Assembly: GCA_023515745.1 (NCBI GenBank)
Contig: JALECJ010000256.1
Coordinates: 372,001-436,000 of the forward strand
Direction: 5' to 3'
Length of the DNA stretch: 64,000 nt
Source of the DNA: Amoeboaphelidium protococcarum
Taxonomy: Eukaryota; Aphelidiomycota; Aphelidea
In this document: positions 48,609 through 63,793 of the stretch, one piece after another
Layout of the letters: every line of letters begins with the position of its first letter
How positions within the stretch are numbered: position 1 is the first letter of the stretch
Notes under the pieces: generated by a model
Database searches by the model: none
What the model was told of the DNA's origin: nothing
The model's input: only the letters and a program-made list of their open reading frames with translations
Translations under genes and position numbers: made by a program

Positions 48609-49343
48609 TGCAGTTCTTTTGCACAATCGCATACTTATCATCATCATTATGCAGGTGATATTCGTTCTCAATTCCTGATATTTTTTGTCGCGAGATTTTA
48701 TAAAGTAGATCAGTGAGAGAAATCTGAAAAATCGAGGTTCTATGAGAGTTCTATCAAAGCGATGAAGCAGAAAATGTGACTTTCAATAAGTCTTTGCTTT
48801 GGTACTGATTATTAATGATAAGTATAAAAAGATCTCAAATTTATTTCGAAATACAAAACACATGAAATAGATTAAAAATTACCAGGTTGGTTCCAGACGC
48901 TGCTTGCATGTATTAGAATCTTCCTTTAGGTAAGTTTAATTAGAATAAAGTGAGCATCGCATGTAAGTAGTGTATACCAGGTTGGAGATGTCGAGCCATT
49001 ACGTTGACATTTTTGCCGTGAGAATCAGCGTAACGCTGTTTCACCAGGCGAGACGCGCAAACAAACAAACGTTTGGCAATAATAACATTCATTCACACTC
49101 ACTCACACGCACACCGGCCGTTTCATATTGTCGCACGTTCTTCCCATTGTTTCGTTTCATCCCCTCACGAGAGACAGCAGACAACGTCTATCACATACAT
49201 ATATATTGCACACTTGGAAGTACTTTGTGTGGGCCTGCTGCTTCAAATATATATTTAAAAGTAGAAAATCTGTTGTCTGTTTAATTAGTAGATTGAACTC
49301 TGTATTATCATCATCATCTTTGTCAAAATTGAAAATTCTAATT
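48609..49343. other. Intergenic upstream of the phosphatase gene
   Basis: About 735 bp of divergent promoter region. There is a CA-rich CACTCACTCACACGCACACC stretch near 49095-49115 and a GAGACGCGC near 49052. No reading frame in it shows recognisable protein content. Confidence 0.45.
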
Positions 49344-50958
49344 ATGAGACATCGAAGTGACAGCAAGCGACCTGCGAATAACACTGTCAGAACTAGACGC
49401 TACCAAGAACAGGCCAAGGCAAGAAACTCTCCTGGATCTGCAAAGGTTTTAAAGTAGACTCTAAATGGTGGTCCAAATGATAATTAAGGTTAAATGATGG
49501 AGGTATCTAGTCCACAAAAGAATGTTAAATAGAAACATGTCAGATAAAAGACTCCTCCTGCAGATGGAGTTCATGGTTTCATGTTCACATCGCCTGCCCG
49601 CATTCATAAGAAGTCAAGTTTGGCTGGTGCCCCATTATAGTAATCATAGCCAGAATAGAGTAGAGCTTCAAGTCGTAAACTAAATTTTAATACTTAAAAG
49701 TAGTCATCAAAGCCGCAGGTGGTACTGAAAGAGGTTGAAGTGTCTGAAGCTGCGGAATATTCTACGCCAGAAGTTAATATGACAGCAGCTGTCAATGACA
49801 CAATAGTGGAGGAGACACAGAAGAATGATGAAACTGAGAATCGAGCCCTCTTCTCTCCTTATATCACTCAGCATAAGCACAAGTATTAGACTAGATCCGT
49901 AACAAGGAAAATCAAGGTTGATACTAGACCAGTGTCCAAGTCTGGTAGTATTATCAGTCTAGATCAGCATGCATTACATTAACAGGATGGTGACAAGTCT
50001 TTCGACCAATCCTATGAAGTGATGTCCATCGAAGATAAGGAGAATCCTGCGAACGATCAAGTACTCAGTATATCCTTCCATGAGCACATTGAGCTGTCCG
50101 ACTAGCTGGATATGTCCGATCTGGTCGGAGAAGAAGCTATAGAATCATTTCTTCTGGTATAGAGCATCAACAGTGATCCAAAGTCGAGCGATCATTTGCC
50201 GTTCATATAACATGCTCTACCACCGTTATAAGAAGATAAATTGACTCTAGTTCTAGATTTGGATGAGACTCTGGTTCACTGCAGCACGGATAGATCAAAG
50301 TTTTAGTCTTTTGATCACCATTTCACGGTGGACTTTTAAAACAGGACCTTTGATGTATACGCTAAATAGTAAGATTTTTTGTTCACATTCGGGTGTTTAT
50401 GATGTACAAATCATTTAATGTAGGAGGCCGTTTGTATTGGATTTTCTCAATCATGTGTCAGAACTGTATGAAGTTGTCATTTTCACAGCATCGTAGTAGA
50501 TTTATGCTGATAAGATCTTGAATTTGCTGGATAAGAATAAGAAATGGACCAAGTTTAGACTGTTTAGAAATAGTTGTGTGCACATTGATGGGACTTTTAT
50601 TAAAGACTTGCGTATTCTAGGACGTGATTTGAGCAAGGTTATCATAGTGGATAATGCAATAGAGGCTTTCACTTTCCAGGTGAATAACGGTGTGCCCATC
50701 AAGAGCTGGTTCGATGACGATAGTGATAGAGAATTGGAAAAGTTGAAGCATATGTTGACCAAGATTGCTCAGATGCATCAGCAGCAATTACTTCAGGATC
50801 CCCGTAAGCAACTGCAGCAGTAACGCTCCTCGTGCTTTAATGTTACTGACATTTTGAAGTAACAATTTTGCATGGAAGAGAGAATCGCCAAGATTAGAGC
50901 TGAATATGATGAAGAGCCAAGATTTGGATTTGGTGATGATAACGATGATGAACTATGA
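49344..50958 (+). CDS. SCP/NIF-type (CTD-like) phosphatase
   Basis: Two exons; the 55-bp intron 50369-50423 splits a Gln codon TA|G, so the spliced message contains a UAG read as Gln. 520 codons. The catalytic motif LTLVLDLDETLVHCS is at about residues 300-315; FTASQQIYADKILNLLD, CVHIDGTFIKDLRILGRDLSKVIIVDN and NNGVPIKSWFDD complete the HAD-type domain of FCP/SCP/Nem1/Psr phosphatases. The N-terminal 290 residues are disordered and Ser/Gln/Lys-rich, with several SP/TP sites. A C-terminal helix rich in Gln and Glu follows the domain. The organisation is most like CTDSPL2/SCP-type enzymes of the nucleus, but Psr or Nem1 cannot be excluded. Confidence 0.92.
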
Positions 50959-51053
50959 TCAATAGAATTGATTATACTACTTTTAACAAATTTATATTAA
51001 ATTTTGATCATAACATATATACTTTCACAGGTACAAAGACGGTCATAACATAT

Positions 51054-52760
<1,707 letters not shown>

Positions 52761-53143
52761 AATTCAAACAGTTATTAGTCCTCTCCCTAATACAAATTAA
52801 GGTGATGACAATAATTGAGCACAAAAATGATGATAAATGAAGAATTTTCAAACTGCAAATGAAATCTTCGCCGACGACATTTTGAGTTTCGCGAGATCAG
52901 TTGTGTGCTCAGGGGATCAGTAGAAATATGTCTTTGGGCTAATAAAGGATATTAATCTTGAACGCTCTACAAGTAATTTACAAATAAAGAAGTATGCGAG
53001 CTTTGAGTTAGTTTTGGTTATCATACTTTTACCTTTTATCTAATATTATCGGTGATAAACTTTATTTATAAAGGAACGAACATCTTTTCGCAACTCAACC
53101 TTGAAACGCACATCGCCAAAAGCGGAACAAATTAAGATTAACA
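52761..53143. other. Intergenic between GCN5 and YggS-type gene
   Basis: About 380 bp, divergent promoter region. It is mainly AT-rich with no conserved element that I can identify. Confidence 0.45.
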
Positions 53144-53956
53144 ATGGCAGACTTGGTGGCGAACTACAATTCAGTTAAGGACAGAATAGCGGCGGCTTGC
53201 TAGAAAAGTAATAGAAATGTGGAAGATGTTCAACTTGTAGCTGTGAGTAAGAGAAAGCCCGTGTCCGATATTCTACAACTGTACCACGCAGGCCATCGTG
53301 ACTTTGGAGAGAACTACGTTTAGGAGCTGATTGAGAAGGCGTAAGAGGTAAGTAGTTTTATATTCAACGCGTTGTGACGTTAAATTTCCAGAGTTTTATG
53401 AGTATTGTAGTGCCCTAAGGATGTAAGATGGCATTTTATAGGCTCTCTGTAATCGAACAAGGCCAAAATGTTGTGCAAGATTCCGAACCTGTTCGCAGTT
53501 GAAAGCGTTGACTCGATCAAAATTGCTGATGCCCTCAGTAAAGCTATGGCCAAGGAACGTGATAGTGGCGAGGTACAGCGTGAACCATTGCAAGTATTTA
53601 TATAAGTGAATACTAGCGGCGAAGAAAGTAAAGGAGGTGTGGAGCCATCTCAATTACTCGATGTCGCCACGCATATCATGAAAGAGTGTCCACAGTTGAC
53701 TTTAAAAGGTCTGATGACAATTGGCTCTCGAGAACATTCGCTTGCTGATGGAACTCTTAATCCTGACTTTTAGTGTTTATTAAAGTGTAAGTAGGATCTA
53801 CAGAAGGCTCTGTAAATGCAAGAAATTGTCCCTAATTAGCGTCAACCTATATAACTACAACTCAGTATGGGCATGTCTTCTGACTATGAGCATGCTATTG
53901 AAATGCAAAGTAATCAGGTCCGCGTAGGATCCACTATATTTGGCGCGAGATAATGA
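53144..53956 (+). CDS. PLPBP: PLP homeostasis protein (PROSC/YggS)
   Basis: Two exons (intron 53348-53410, 63 bp, containing AACGCGTT) give 250 codons. The pyridoxal-phosphate-binding YggS/PROSC family is recognised from LVAVSKRKP (PLP-binding Lys), [55 protein letters not shown], and [17 protein letters not shown]...VRVGSTIFG. This fold-type III barrel buffers PLP supply instead of catalysing a known reaction. The Gln in SLQSNK, a conserved family residue, is encoded by TAA, which independently supports the code change. The stop is TAA-TGA. Confidence 0.95.
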
Positions 53957-54053
53957 TTGCAAAGTCTACATGATACTGGTTGGTGTTGATGAGAATATTC
54001 TTTAAAATAAAAGAGATGCTAAATGATCCATCAATAATATAAATCAGAAAATT

Positions 54054-55463
54054 TCATTTGAATCCTTTGAAATACTATTCTCTAAAAGTGGCGTGTGATG
54101 GTTATTAAGAGCCAACTACAATCCGTTGCGGGTCTGTACAAGGAGCCACCTTCTCCAATATGATTAATTACCGTTACCATTTCCCAAATTTCTATAGCGT
54201 TTATCCACCATGAAGCAGTCGCATACACTCATGCACCGGAATATCATCAGTTGTAAAGTCGTCCGTCGTGGGCAACCAATAGACTAGTCGACCTCCAACT
54301 TTTAATGTAACGGCCGCAAACTATGTCAAATCCACGTATAATTGTTCCATACTGTACTGCGATAGATCTTCCTTCTTGAGGCGCAAATGCTTATAAGAAG
54401 CTAAACTTGATGGATCACTGCATTGATCTGATTACAGACTATTCGACTGATTAAAAGTCTTGGCGCCTTCTCGAATTCCGTACGGAGGATCAGTGACAAT
54501 CTAATCAAAAATCTCAGACTGCTGTACAGTGGGCTTCATCATGTCATTAGTGAATAAACCTATTAGCCTATGACTTAGACCATACTACGCGAAAACATCA
54601 TATATGCCGCCATTACTAATGGAGGCAGTACTCTGTTCATACTGCTACTACCACTACGCAATAATTTTGGGTCGCTTCTATCGCATCCACTTGGTCCAAC
54701 CAATAAGTACTTCCATATCTAGATCGCTGCCCATTGCAAACGCGCCCATCTACGCGCAACATACCAGAACTGATCCAGTGCCACAGAACGGATCATACAC
54801 CAAAGATCCAGGTCGACATTTTCCAATATTAGCCATGATAAGTGACAGCTCAGCGTCCATACTTGTAGTGGCAATATATCGCCGCTACTTGAGAGAGAAT
54901 TGATAAGCCAAATGTCGCACACCTTCACACAAATGCCTGGCGAAAAACGCACGTTGAATCTACTTGGCATCACCATCCCCTCTACAATAGTCTCCAATCA
55001 CTGCCAGTACAACATCAGGATTGACAGTGTTAACTGATCCGCCAATATCAGTAAAGTAGAATTTGTTCATGATTTCGATTTTATCAGCCAGCGAAAGGTT
55101 CTTGTTCATTGTGTAAACATTAAACTTCCAGCCAAAATCTTATGGCATTTTATCATTAATTTCATGTTATGCATAAGTGAAAATCTTTTACCGCGACTCA
55201 GATCCATCTTTAATCAGCTATTCCAGAGTATCAGCTTCAGCCACGTATTGGAACATATTCTTAATCAGCACACATCTTCCAGCAACCTGGCGAGCAATAT
55301 CAGCAGAGGGAAACTGCGCATAGAATATCGGGCTCTCAGAACGCGTCTATCTCACCTTATAATCATCAAATTCTCGGTCTTTATCAAATATTGCAATCAC
55401 TCCCTGCAATTCAGCCAGCCATAAAGTGTGATGGAAATCCGCAAATTGTATCAAGCATTCCAT
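54054..55463 (-). CDS. TRM11: tRNA (guanine-10-N2) methyltransferase TRM11
   Basis: Single exon of 470 codons. Trm11 with Trm112 methylates G10 of tRNAs. The N-terminal part (MECLIQFADFHHTLWLAELQ) is the characteristic start, and a THUMP-like domain follows. The SAM-binding motif LVYDPFCGTGSVLVCCAQMGAFAMGSDLD is at about residues 220-245, and the catalytic QIVTDPPYGIREG (D/N-PPY) is near 315. The post-catalytic block VTLKVGGRLVYWLPT matches the family. In-frame UAR codons are spread over the whole protein. Confidence 0.94.
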
Positions 55464-55835
55464 TTATAATTACTTAAAATTTAAAATTTAAAACAGAGTA
55501 GAGCTTTTACCAAACGATACGCGATAAAATAGCACTATGATGGAATTCTGCAGAGTGTGAAAAAAGCTTAAAGAGCATCTTTATGCAGTCTGTGCTTTTC
55601 ACTTTTCTCTGTCTGCGTTGAGGCGATGCGCGCGTTCTTCTTCTTCTGCTCTCTGCACTGAACTGGCTGATCTCCTTCCTCTTTCTTCAGAACGGTCTAT
55701 ATCTTCAGTACAGTACTTCATTCACACTGGTTATTGTACAAAGTTGGAAGTTTTTATTATTTGTTCTTTATATTTAAAGCTTTGAACCGTCTAAATAAAG
55801 CACTAATTTTTATAAAAATTTAGAAAGTCTGAGGA
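55464..55835. other. Intergenic between TRM11 and RAE1
   Basis: About 370 bp of divergent promoter region, with a CT-rich tract near 55640-55690. No other feature is recognisable. Confidence 0.45.
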
Positions 55836-56948
55836 ATGAATGTAACTGCTGTGAATACTTAGAATGACATTGAAGTTGTGAGTCCACCTGGTGATGGCAT
55901 ATCGTCCATTTCGTTCAGTCCAGTGGCAGAGTATATGTGTGCTACTTCATGGGATAACACTGCTAGATTCTGGGAAATATCTCCGAATGGATAGACTAAT
56001 CCAAAGTTATAAATTACTCACGAGGCTCCTCTTTTATGTTCCGCATTCTCTAGCGATGGAAGTAAAGTGTTTGTGGGTGGAGCAAGTCCACAGTAAGCGT
56101 AGACTGCCGCTGTTGGTGGCTTTGGCCTATAATAACCCGCTGCGTCGGCGTCTTCTGGCTTGAATAGTGGTGGTGGAAAGTTGGTAGATCTTGCCACAGG
56201 ATAGAGTATTCCATTTGCCACACAACACACTGCTCCGATCAAGAGTTGTGCATTTGCCACCGTGTCCAATATGTAGAATGTGCTAATCACCGGCTCATGG
56301 GACAAGACTGTTAAATTCTTTGATATAAGACAGCCTGGTAATCAGCCTCTTCTCTCCCTCAATATGCCAGAGCGAGTGTTCTGTATGGACGTTGCTGGAC
56401 AGCTGATGACTGTGGCCACGGCTGAGCGACATGTGCTCATGTACAATCTGGGGAATCCTAATACAGTGTATAAGCAATAGACAAGTCCACTTAAATTCTA
56501 GACCAAGTCAATTGCTAATTTCACCACAAACAATAATAATGGCTATGCTCTTGGCAGTGTGGAAGGCAGAGTTGCTATTCAGTATATCGAGGACAAGGAT
56601 GTGGGGAGAAACTTTACATTCAAGTGCCATAGATCTGGGAATGATGTGTACTCTGTTAATGCCATTTCATTCCATCCTGTACATGGAACATTTACCACTG
56701 CTGGTGCTGATGGAGTGATCACCTTCTGGGATAAAGACGTTAAATAGAGGATCAAGCCGTTCCCTAATCTTTAGAGTCCAGTTGCATGTACACAATTCAA
56801 TAGAAATGGTACTATATTTGCTTATGCACTATCCTATGACTGGTCGAAAGGTCACGAGCACTATAAACCGAATGAGCAGCGAAATAGAATACTTTTACAC
56901 GCCACTCAGGATGATGAAGTTAAACCAAAGTCTGGCGTTAAGAAATGA
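55836..56948 (+). CDS. RAE1: mRNA export factor RAE1/Gle2 (WD40)
   Basis: Single exon of 371 codons. A seven-bladed WD40 propeller is visible: [72 protein letters not shown], and others. The C-terminal block [28 protein letters not shown] and [13 protein letters not shown] identifies Rae1/Gle2, which binds the GLEBS motif of Nup98 at the nuclear pore. A short Gly/Gln/Ala insertion ([22 protein letters not shown]) lies between blades 2 and 3. YKQQTSPLKFQTKSI runs through two TAG codons at positions where relatives also have Gln. Confidence 0.96.
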
Positions 56949-57232
56949 TCAAGTATTACATTTAACGCGTCTAAATAGATTAACTTGTTCATTTTGATAT
57001 TTACTAAATATTTTAAAGGGTCTTTAGACTATAGCTTTAAGGTGTTTGATCTTTCAGCCAGGCTTTACTTCTTGTTGATGGTTAAGCGACGAGAATTATT
57101 TTCCTTTCGAAGGAGCATTTTACTCGAGTTATAACATTCAAGACACCCTCAATCCAATACGAAATGTTAAGTTCCTAAGTGGACCAGAACCAAAGTTCTT
57201 CAAAATAAACCAATAAACAGTAAAATGAAGAT

Positions 57233-57868
57233 ATGTCTCATTATGTTCAATAGTTGGAGTAGCGTCTGGCTGAAAAGGAGAATCAGATTGAAGAATTACA
57301 GAGGGAGATTGCATAGTTGAAACATGGTTAATTACAACCTGCTGCTGGTAACAACAATTTGGATGCCTAGTCTGATCAAGTAATAATCCCTAATAGAAAT
57401 TAAAGTCTTCATAGTGGAGATGTTTTGGATAATCCGTAGTAATAATAAAAAGATTTTGAAGGTCATATCAGTAGAGTTAATCAGTTGACTGAATAAATTC
57501 TGGGCCTTCTCAGGTAGAGAACTGCTCGCCATTCTCAGCCTGTATCAGATGACGATCTTTGCAGTCGTGATAAAGAAACAACAAAATGTGAATTACAACT
57601 TAAATAAAACAATACGAAAGATGAAGACGTATAGGTGGAAGAAGAATAAGGTGATAATTATTCGTGTTAGTCTGATGGCAATGAAGAGATTTAGAGAGAG
57701 GAGGCGGCAGAGGATGAAGAAATTGAAACAGAAACGCCACAACGAAACGATTCGCTCAAAAAGGAAATTTAAGTCGATCCATCGGAAACTATTGAAGCGC
57801 CTGCTACTGGTCATAACGGTGCGAAATCATGGAAAGATGAAGTATTGCAACTGCTGGATAAATGGTGA
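57233..57868 (+). CDS. Coiled-coil protein of unknown function
   Basis: Single exon of 212 codons. The first 35 residues are a regular coiled coil (YVQQLEQRLAEKENQIEELQREIAQLKHG). A Gln/Asn-rich linker follows, then a second helix (EGHISRVNQLTEQILGLLRQR) and an acidic C-terminus rich in Glu ending WKDEVLQLLDKW. About 22 of the codons are UAA/UAG, a high share. Under the standard code it would be scattered fragments. The stop at 57866 is TGA. No family is recognised; golgin- or tether-like roles would be speculation. Confidence 0.6.
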
Positions 57869-57951
57869 TATTGAAAATGATGATGTAGTCTATATGATTT
57901 ACATTAAATAATAATAATGTGATCAATCTCACTTCTCTATCATTCATTCAA

Positions 57952-59307
57952 TCATTTCCTTTCAGTAGGTGGCGACGATTACCAATCTTTACTCAAAATC
58001 TCTAGTTCCAGCCTAGAGCAGATTTCCCAACCTATTCGTGAGTATTTATTACAGATCCGATTGACTAGAGCGTCCGCGTCACTAAACATTTCATGCGGGA
58101 GATGCAGAACAAAAGGAATAAGCTCCTGAGAGGATGGACACTTTCGGAGGAGATGTGACTGACAGGTATCCATGATTGCTAGACTAGTTCTAAAAATCAC
58201 TTTAGTACCTTCATTCAACAATATATCCCAGATGCGTAGAACCACCTGCCATGGTAGAGCCATTGTAAATAGAGTCATAAACCAGTTGGTGCAATAGATC
58301 AAAGGGTCGACATCATTTCGCTACAGGTGCTTGTATAATTTAGGTAAGTTCTGCTGGAGTAGCTTATCATACACTTGAGCATGGACTTTAATCCGCTTCA
58401 GATCAGTGTTATAATAATCTCTGCACACACCTTGATCTATAAGAGCCACCAAGCACCAGAATGCATCTTCAGCAGGCATCTGCATCAAAAACATGCCAAC
58501 TACACGGCCCATACCTTGGCAATAGCCAACTTTCTAGTTTAGGATAGAGTAAGCTTTCAATATCAGTGTTAGATCATTCAGAGTCGGAGTGGTGGCATTA
58601 GAGCTAGAAGATGTGAAGAGATAGTGGTCCGGATATGACCGCCTAATGTCGCGCATGATTACTTCAAACAACTACGATTGAGAATCTGAGGGATGATCGC
58701 ACAGTTAAATTAGATGCTGGTACAAATTATGATCAGATTAAGTGAATGATGGATCTGTAGCCCTCCATTTCTATGTCTAAAACTCTTTCACTGTATCAGT
58801 ATTGAGTAAAAGCTACCACACTCTACCGCGGACACTAACAGGGATTCCCAATCTACTTAATGCTTTCACCTGATTCCTTCGCTGCTAACTCTCTCTATAG
58901 AAATCGAAATTAGCAATAACATCAACCCATTTGAGTTCCAATTTAACGTAATCCTCTATTGATCGCACCCGCCTGGTAGTTAGAGTCCACACCGAGGCCT
59001 GAAGAGAATTTTACAGTGCTTCGGAGCTTTTCCGCTGCTACTACTACGACTAAGATTTACTGATGTAGAATCCAAATGCGTCAACCTCTTCAGGTGGAAT
59101 GTCTTCCAGTCTCGGCTACTCAACAATCACTTCAGGTACAACTGTATTAGGACTAGTGACAACTTGAAGATGTTCAGAGTCTGAGGTTTTAACTGATGAT
59201 TCCATTGGTACCGATTGAGCATTCTATAACTATTCTTATTGTATAGCAGTTACTACAATGACATCCGCATCTCCTTAAACTTCTTTTACTTCAACCGCAG
59301 TGTCCAT
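57952..59307 (-). CDS. TBC-domain RabGAP
   Basis: Single exon of 452 codons. A polar N-terminus of about 90 residues is followed by a full TBC domain: GIPVSVRGRVWQLLL, FEVIMRDIRRSYPDH (the IxxDxxR Arg finger), ILNQKVGYCQGMGRVVGMFL (the YxQ Gln finger) and EDAFWCLVALID...WFMTLFTMALPWQVVLRIWDILLNEGTKVIFR. Both fingers are present, so it should stimulate Rab GTP hydrolysis. The overall layout is close to the Gyp/EVI5/TBC1D family; the target Rab cannot be told. The gene ends about 80 bp from the convergent coiled-coil gene. Confidence 0.93.
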
Positions 59308-60342
<1,035 letters not shown>

Positions 60343-61602
60343 ATGTCTCTGTTTTGGAGTTTGAGAGTTGAGCCTGGTAAAGAGTACTCGCAGACTGTGG
60401 AGCACACTTTCCGTCTCACTAATGTGTGCATTGATTTTGACGCGTCCAAGACTAAGCCTGCTGGTAAGAATGTCCGCACCGTGTTGAAGGTGAAGACCTC
60501 GCCGTCTTTTGAGGATCTGGAGAATGATACTGAACATACTTCCGAGTTCATGACCGTGTGTAATCTGACCGAGTAGAAGGATCAGGTATCGCTGGAGTTG
60601 GCGTTTGGATCTGGCGAAGACGTGACATTCATGGTTCCTGCTGGTGGATACACTCTGTGCTTGTCTGGTAATTATATTCCTGAAGAGGATCAGTATTCCG
60701 ATGATGAAGAGGATGGCGATCAAGAGGAGTATGACGAAGATGCAGAGTTGTACGGTGATGAGGATATCTCTGATGAGGAGATTGATTCCGATGTCGTTGA
60801 CGATGAAGATATTGAAAAGTACATGTCCATGGTCCGTAATGGATCTGATTTGTCCGAGGATGATGATGAACTGCTGGAAGGTAGCGATCTGGACGATATG
60901 AGCGAGTCTGAAGATGAGCTTGAGAGTGGTATCGTCAAGCCAAAGATTGTTGAAGTGAAGGAAGAGCCTAAGGCAGCTAAAGAGAAGGTAGTAAAGGTTG
61001 AGTCTAAGAAGCCTGCTGCTGCAGCTGCTGATAAGAAATCTGTCAAGGCAGATTCAGCCAAATCTTCTCCTGCACCTGCTGTAGAGAAAAAGTAGCCAGA
61101 GGCAAAGAAAGAGGCACCTGCTGCTGCTAAATAGTAGAACAAGAAGCGCCAGAATGAGGAAGCTGCATCCCCTGCTCAGTCCTCTGCTGCATCATCTCCT
61201 CAAGAGGCAAAGAAGTAAAAGTCTGAGTAGTAGCAGTAGCAGCCGCAGCGTTAGACTCTCTCAGGTGGCCTCGTTGTAGTCGATCAGAAGGTTGGTAATG
61301 GTGAGGTGGCAAAGGCTGGCAAGCGCGTTCAGATGCGTTATATCGGCAAGTTTGCGCCTAATCATCCTACCAAGGCTGGTAAGCAGTTTGACGCCAACAC
61401 TTCTGGCAAGCCGTTCTCCTTTGTACTCGGTCGCGGTGAGGTGATCCAAGGATGGGATCAAGGTATTGTGGGCATGAAGGTTGGTGGCCAGAGAAAGCTG
61501 GAGATTCCATCCAAGTTGGCTTACGGTAAGAAGGGTGCCGGCAGAGATATTCCACCAAACTCTGATCTGGTGTTTGAAGTTAAGCTGCTCAATGTGAAGT
61601 GA
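60343..61602 (+). CDS. FPR4: Nuclear FKBP with nucleoplasmin-like domain (Fpr3/Fpr4/FKBP39 type)
   Basis: Single exon of 420 codons. Residues 1 to about 108 are a nucleoplasmin-like domain ([17 protein letters not shown], the acidic-loop-type fold of NPL-FKBPs). A long acidic region (residues about 110-200) and a basic Lys/Ala/Gln-rich region (about 205-310) follow. The C-terminal FKBP12-like domain (about 312-419) keeps the active-site residues [21 protein letters not shown] and LAYGKKG. Such proteins act as histone chaperones and proline isomerases in chromatin and nucleoli. The NPL-acidic-FKBP order is known from fungi, insects and plants. In-frame TAG codons occur in all parts of the protein. 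Confidence 0.95.
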
Positions 61603-61851
61603 TTCTTATAGGAACTAATATGAAATATATTTCTAGAATATTTATACCGTCTTTTGTTATTGTTCTTCTATATGATAAGCTCTTAGTTAGTCTTCAATCC
61701 ACTTTAACATTAAAGCGAATAGCGCTATCTCCAACCACCATCTTTGTTGATACACTAATACTGTAAAATCTATAGTGAAATGGGTCAATAACGCGGCAAA
61801 AAGAGAGTAAAATACTTCGTATAGGGACAATTTTGAGAACAATAATAATAA

Positions 61852-63499
61852 TCACTCTCTAGTTCTTTGACGAGGAGCAGCACGGATTATATCATCCACG
61901 CGAAGGATCATTTCAGCAGCCTCACTAGCACTCAGCAACACCTGTCTTTTTAATTTGAAGCTCTCAGTCACTCCAATCTCGCGCATATCAGCAACCTTGG
62001 CATTGTACAAATCCAACCCGGTCGTGTTCTTCCCATCATAGTGAGCCGCACGAAGCTAAGACACCAAATCACTACTATCGTATCCAGCATTATCAGCCAG
62101 GATAATAGGCAATTGACGCAGTGCACGAGAGAAGGCTTCAACAGCCAGTGCCTTCTTACCCGGAGTCTTGGCAGCCAGTTCATCCACAGCCTTGGACATG
62201 AGCATCTCTGAACATCCACCACCCAGAACGGTTGCAGTTTCCTTCACAGTCTACGAAAGGACACACAGAGCATCATGTAGGGAGCGTTCTGCTTCATCAA
62301 GTAACTGATTAGTAGCTCCGCGCAACACCACAGTACATGCCTCACCAGCCTTGACACCAGAGAACTTGATCATCTTCTCCTCACCAATCATAACTTCTTC
62401 AATGAGAGCACATTCTCCCAGCTTGACCAACTCTGGATGATCAAATGTGGATGTAATCTCACCACCACTCACCAGAGCCAGTCTCTCGACTCCATCGAAA
62501 TCAGCGTGTTCAATAGCCATTATACCAGCATCTGCTAATAACTGCTCAGGATAATTATAGATCAACTGTCTATTGACAAAACAATTAATACCATGCTTCT
62601 TGATTCTCTCCACCTTCTCCTTCATCTTGTCACGTTCAGCACGCTCCAAATCTGCCAGCTTGGCAGTGGAATCCACCTTGACACGAGCACCAAAGATCTT
62701 GATCTTATCAGTGTCCATAGGGGTGTTGGCCACCAAGATTTTGGCATTCTTGATCATCTTTGGAGAGTTGGTGGATATCTTCTTATTCAGAATGAAGCCC
62801 TCATCCAGGAACGAGTCAGATAATCTTCCACCCACCTTCTTTATGATCTGAATATGCTCCAAGCTGGTGGATCCCTTCAAGCGTAACACTGCATCAACAG
62901 CCAGTTTAGCAAAAAACTCCTTATCCTGAGACAGTACTTTAGAACTCAGCGTGGTTCTGGCAATGTTCATCAAGTCGGTCCTGAACGCGTCTGGATTCTT
63001 CGAGTTGTCAACAGCAGAGCTCTATAATGCCTGAAATGCAGCTGAACTAGCCAGTCTGTATCCTTCCACAATAACTTGAGGATGAACGCGCTAATTAATC
63101 AACTTTTCAGCTTCTTTCAGCAGCTCAGATGCCAGAACAGTGACACTGGTTGTACCATCACCCACTTCATCGTCCTGCACTTTGGAGATGTTGACTAGTA
63201 CTTTCGCTGCTGCATTGTCCAGATAAATAGACTTCAAGATTGTTGCACCATCATTGGTAACCATAATCTCTCCCTTGCTAGATTAAATAATCTTGTCCAT
63301 ACCCTTAGGACCGAGCGTGCTCTTCACCAAATCACCAACTGCAATGGCGCCCACAAACATGGCTAGACGCGCATTCTCAGCCTTCTCCTCACCGGCTCCA
63401 TCAGCAAAAACTTGCACAGGCGCTAAACTCTACACGCTTGCTTTTAAATCGTTAAATGCATTGCTCTAACATAATTTATATTAAAATTTGACTTACCAT
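61852..63499 (-). CDS. CCT2: CCT2, chaperonin TRiC beta subunit
   Basis: 538 residues in two exons, with a very short intron (63466-63496, 31 bp, GTAAGT...TTAG) directly after the ATG. The group II chaperonin motifs are [43 protein letters not shown] and GGGCSEM. Subunit-specific stretches ([82 protein letters not shown]) identify beta. CCT folds actin, tubulin and other substrates in the cytosol. The gene keeps every catalytic Asp. The apical-domain [10 protein letters not shown] block is typical of CCT2. Confidence 0.97.
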
Positions 63500-63793
63500 T
63501 GCTCAACGCGATGTTTTTACAATGTTAATAGTAACAAAGGATTACAAAGCGATGGGAACTGATGAAGTTGAATAGAATTGTTAAGAACGGTCCGTTGAAA
63601 TGGAGAGGCGGCGATCGGGAAAGAACAAAACCACAAAGGCGCGTCCGACAGGGAGCTCCTCTTAATAAAAAGACTATAAGGAGCGAAATCTGATATTATC
63701 CAGCCTACTTGATTATTTCAACTTGATCAAAATAAAGATAAATGCGCGTTTCGATAGTGAGTAAAGAATATTCACAATTTCATTGGATAGAAT
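63500..63793. other. Intergenic between CCT2 and the partial kinase
   Basis: About 290 bp, both genes on the - strand. GGCGCGTCCGAC near 63640 is a GC-rich spot; nothing else stands out. Confidence 0.45.

Noticed and set aside
49060-49300. His/Thr-rich open frames near 49060-49290
   Set aside because: They follow a CA-rich simple sequence and have no protein features; treated as promoter/UTR sequence.
60720-61142. Ser-rich ORF opposite the FKBP acidic region
   Set aside because: It is the antisense shadow of Asp/Glu-rich codons in the FKBP gene.
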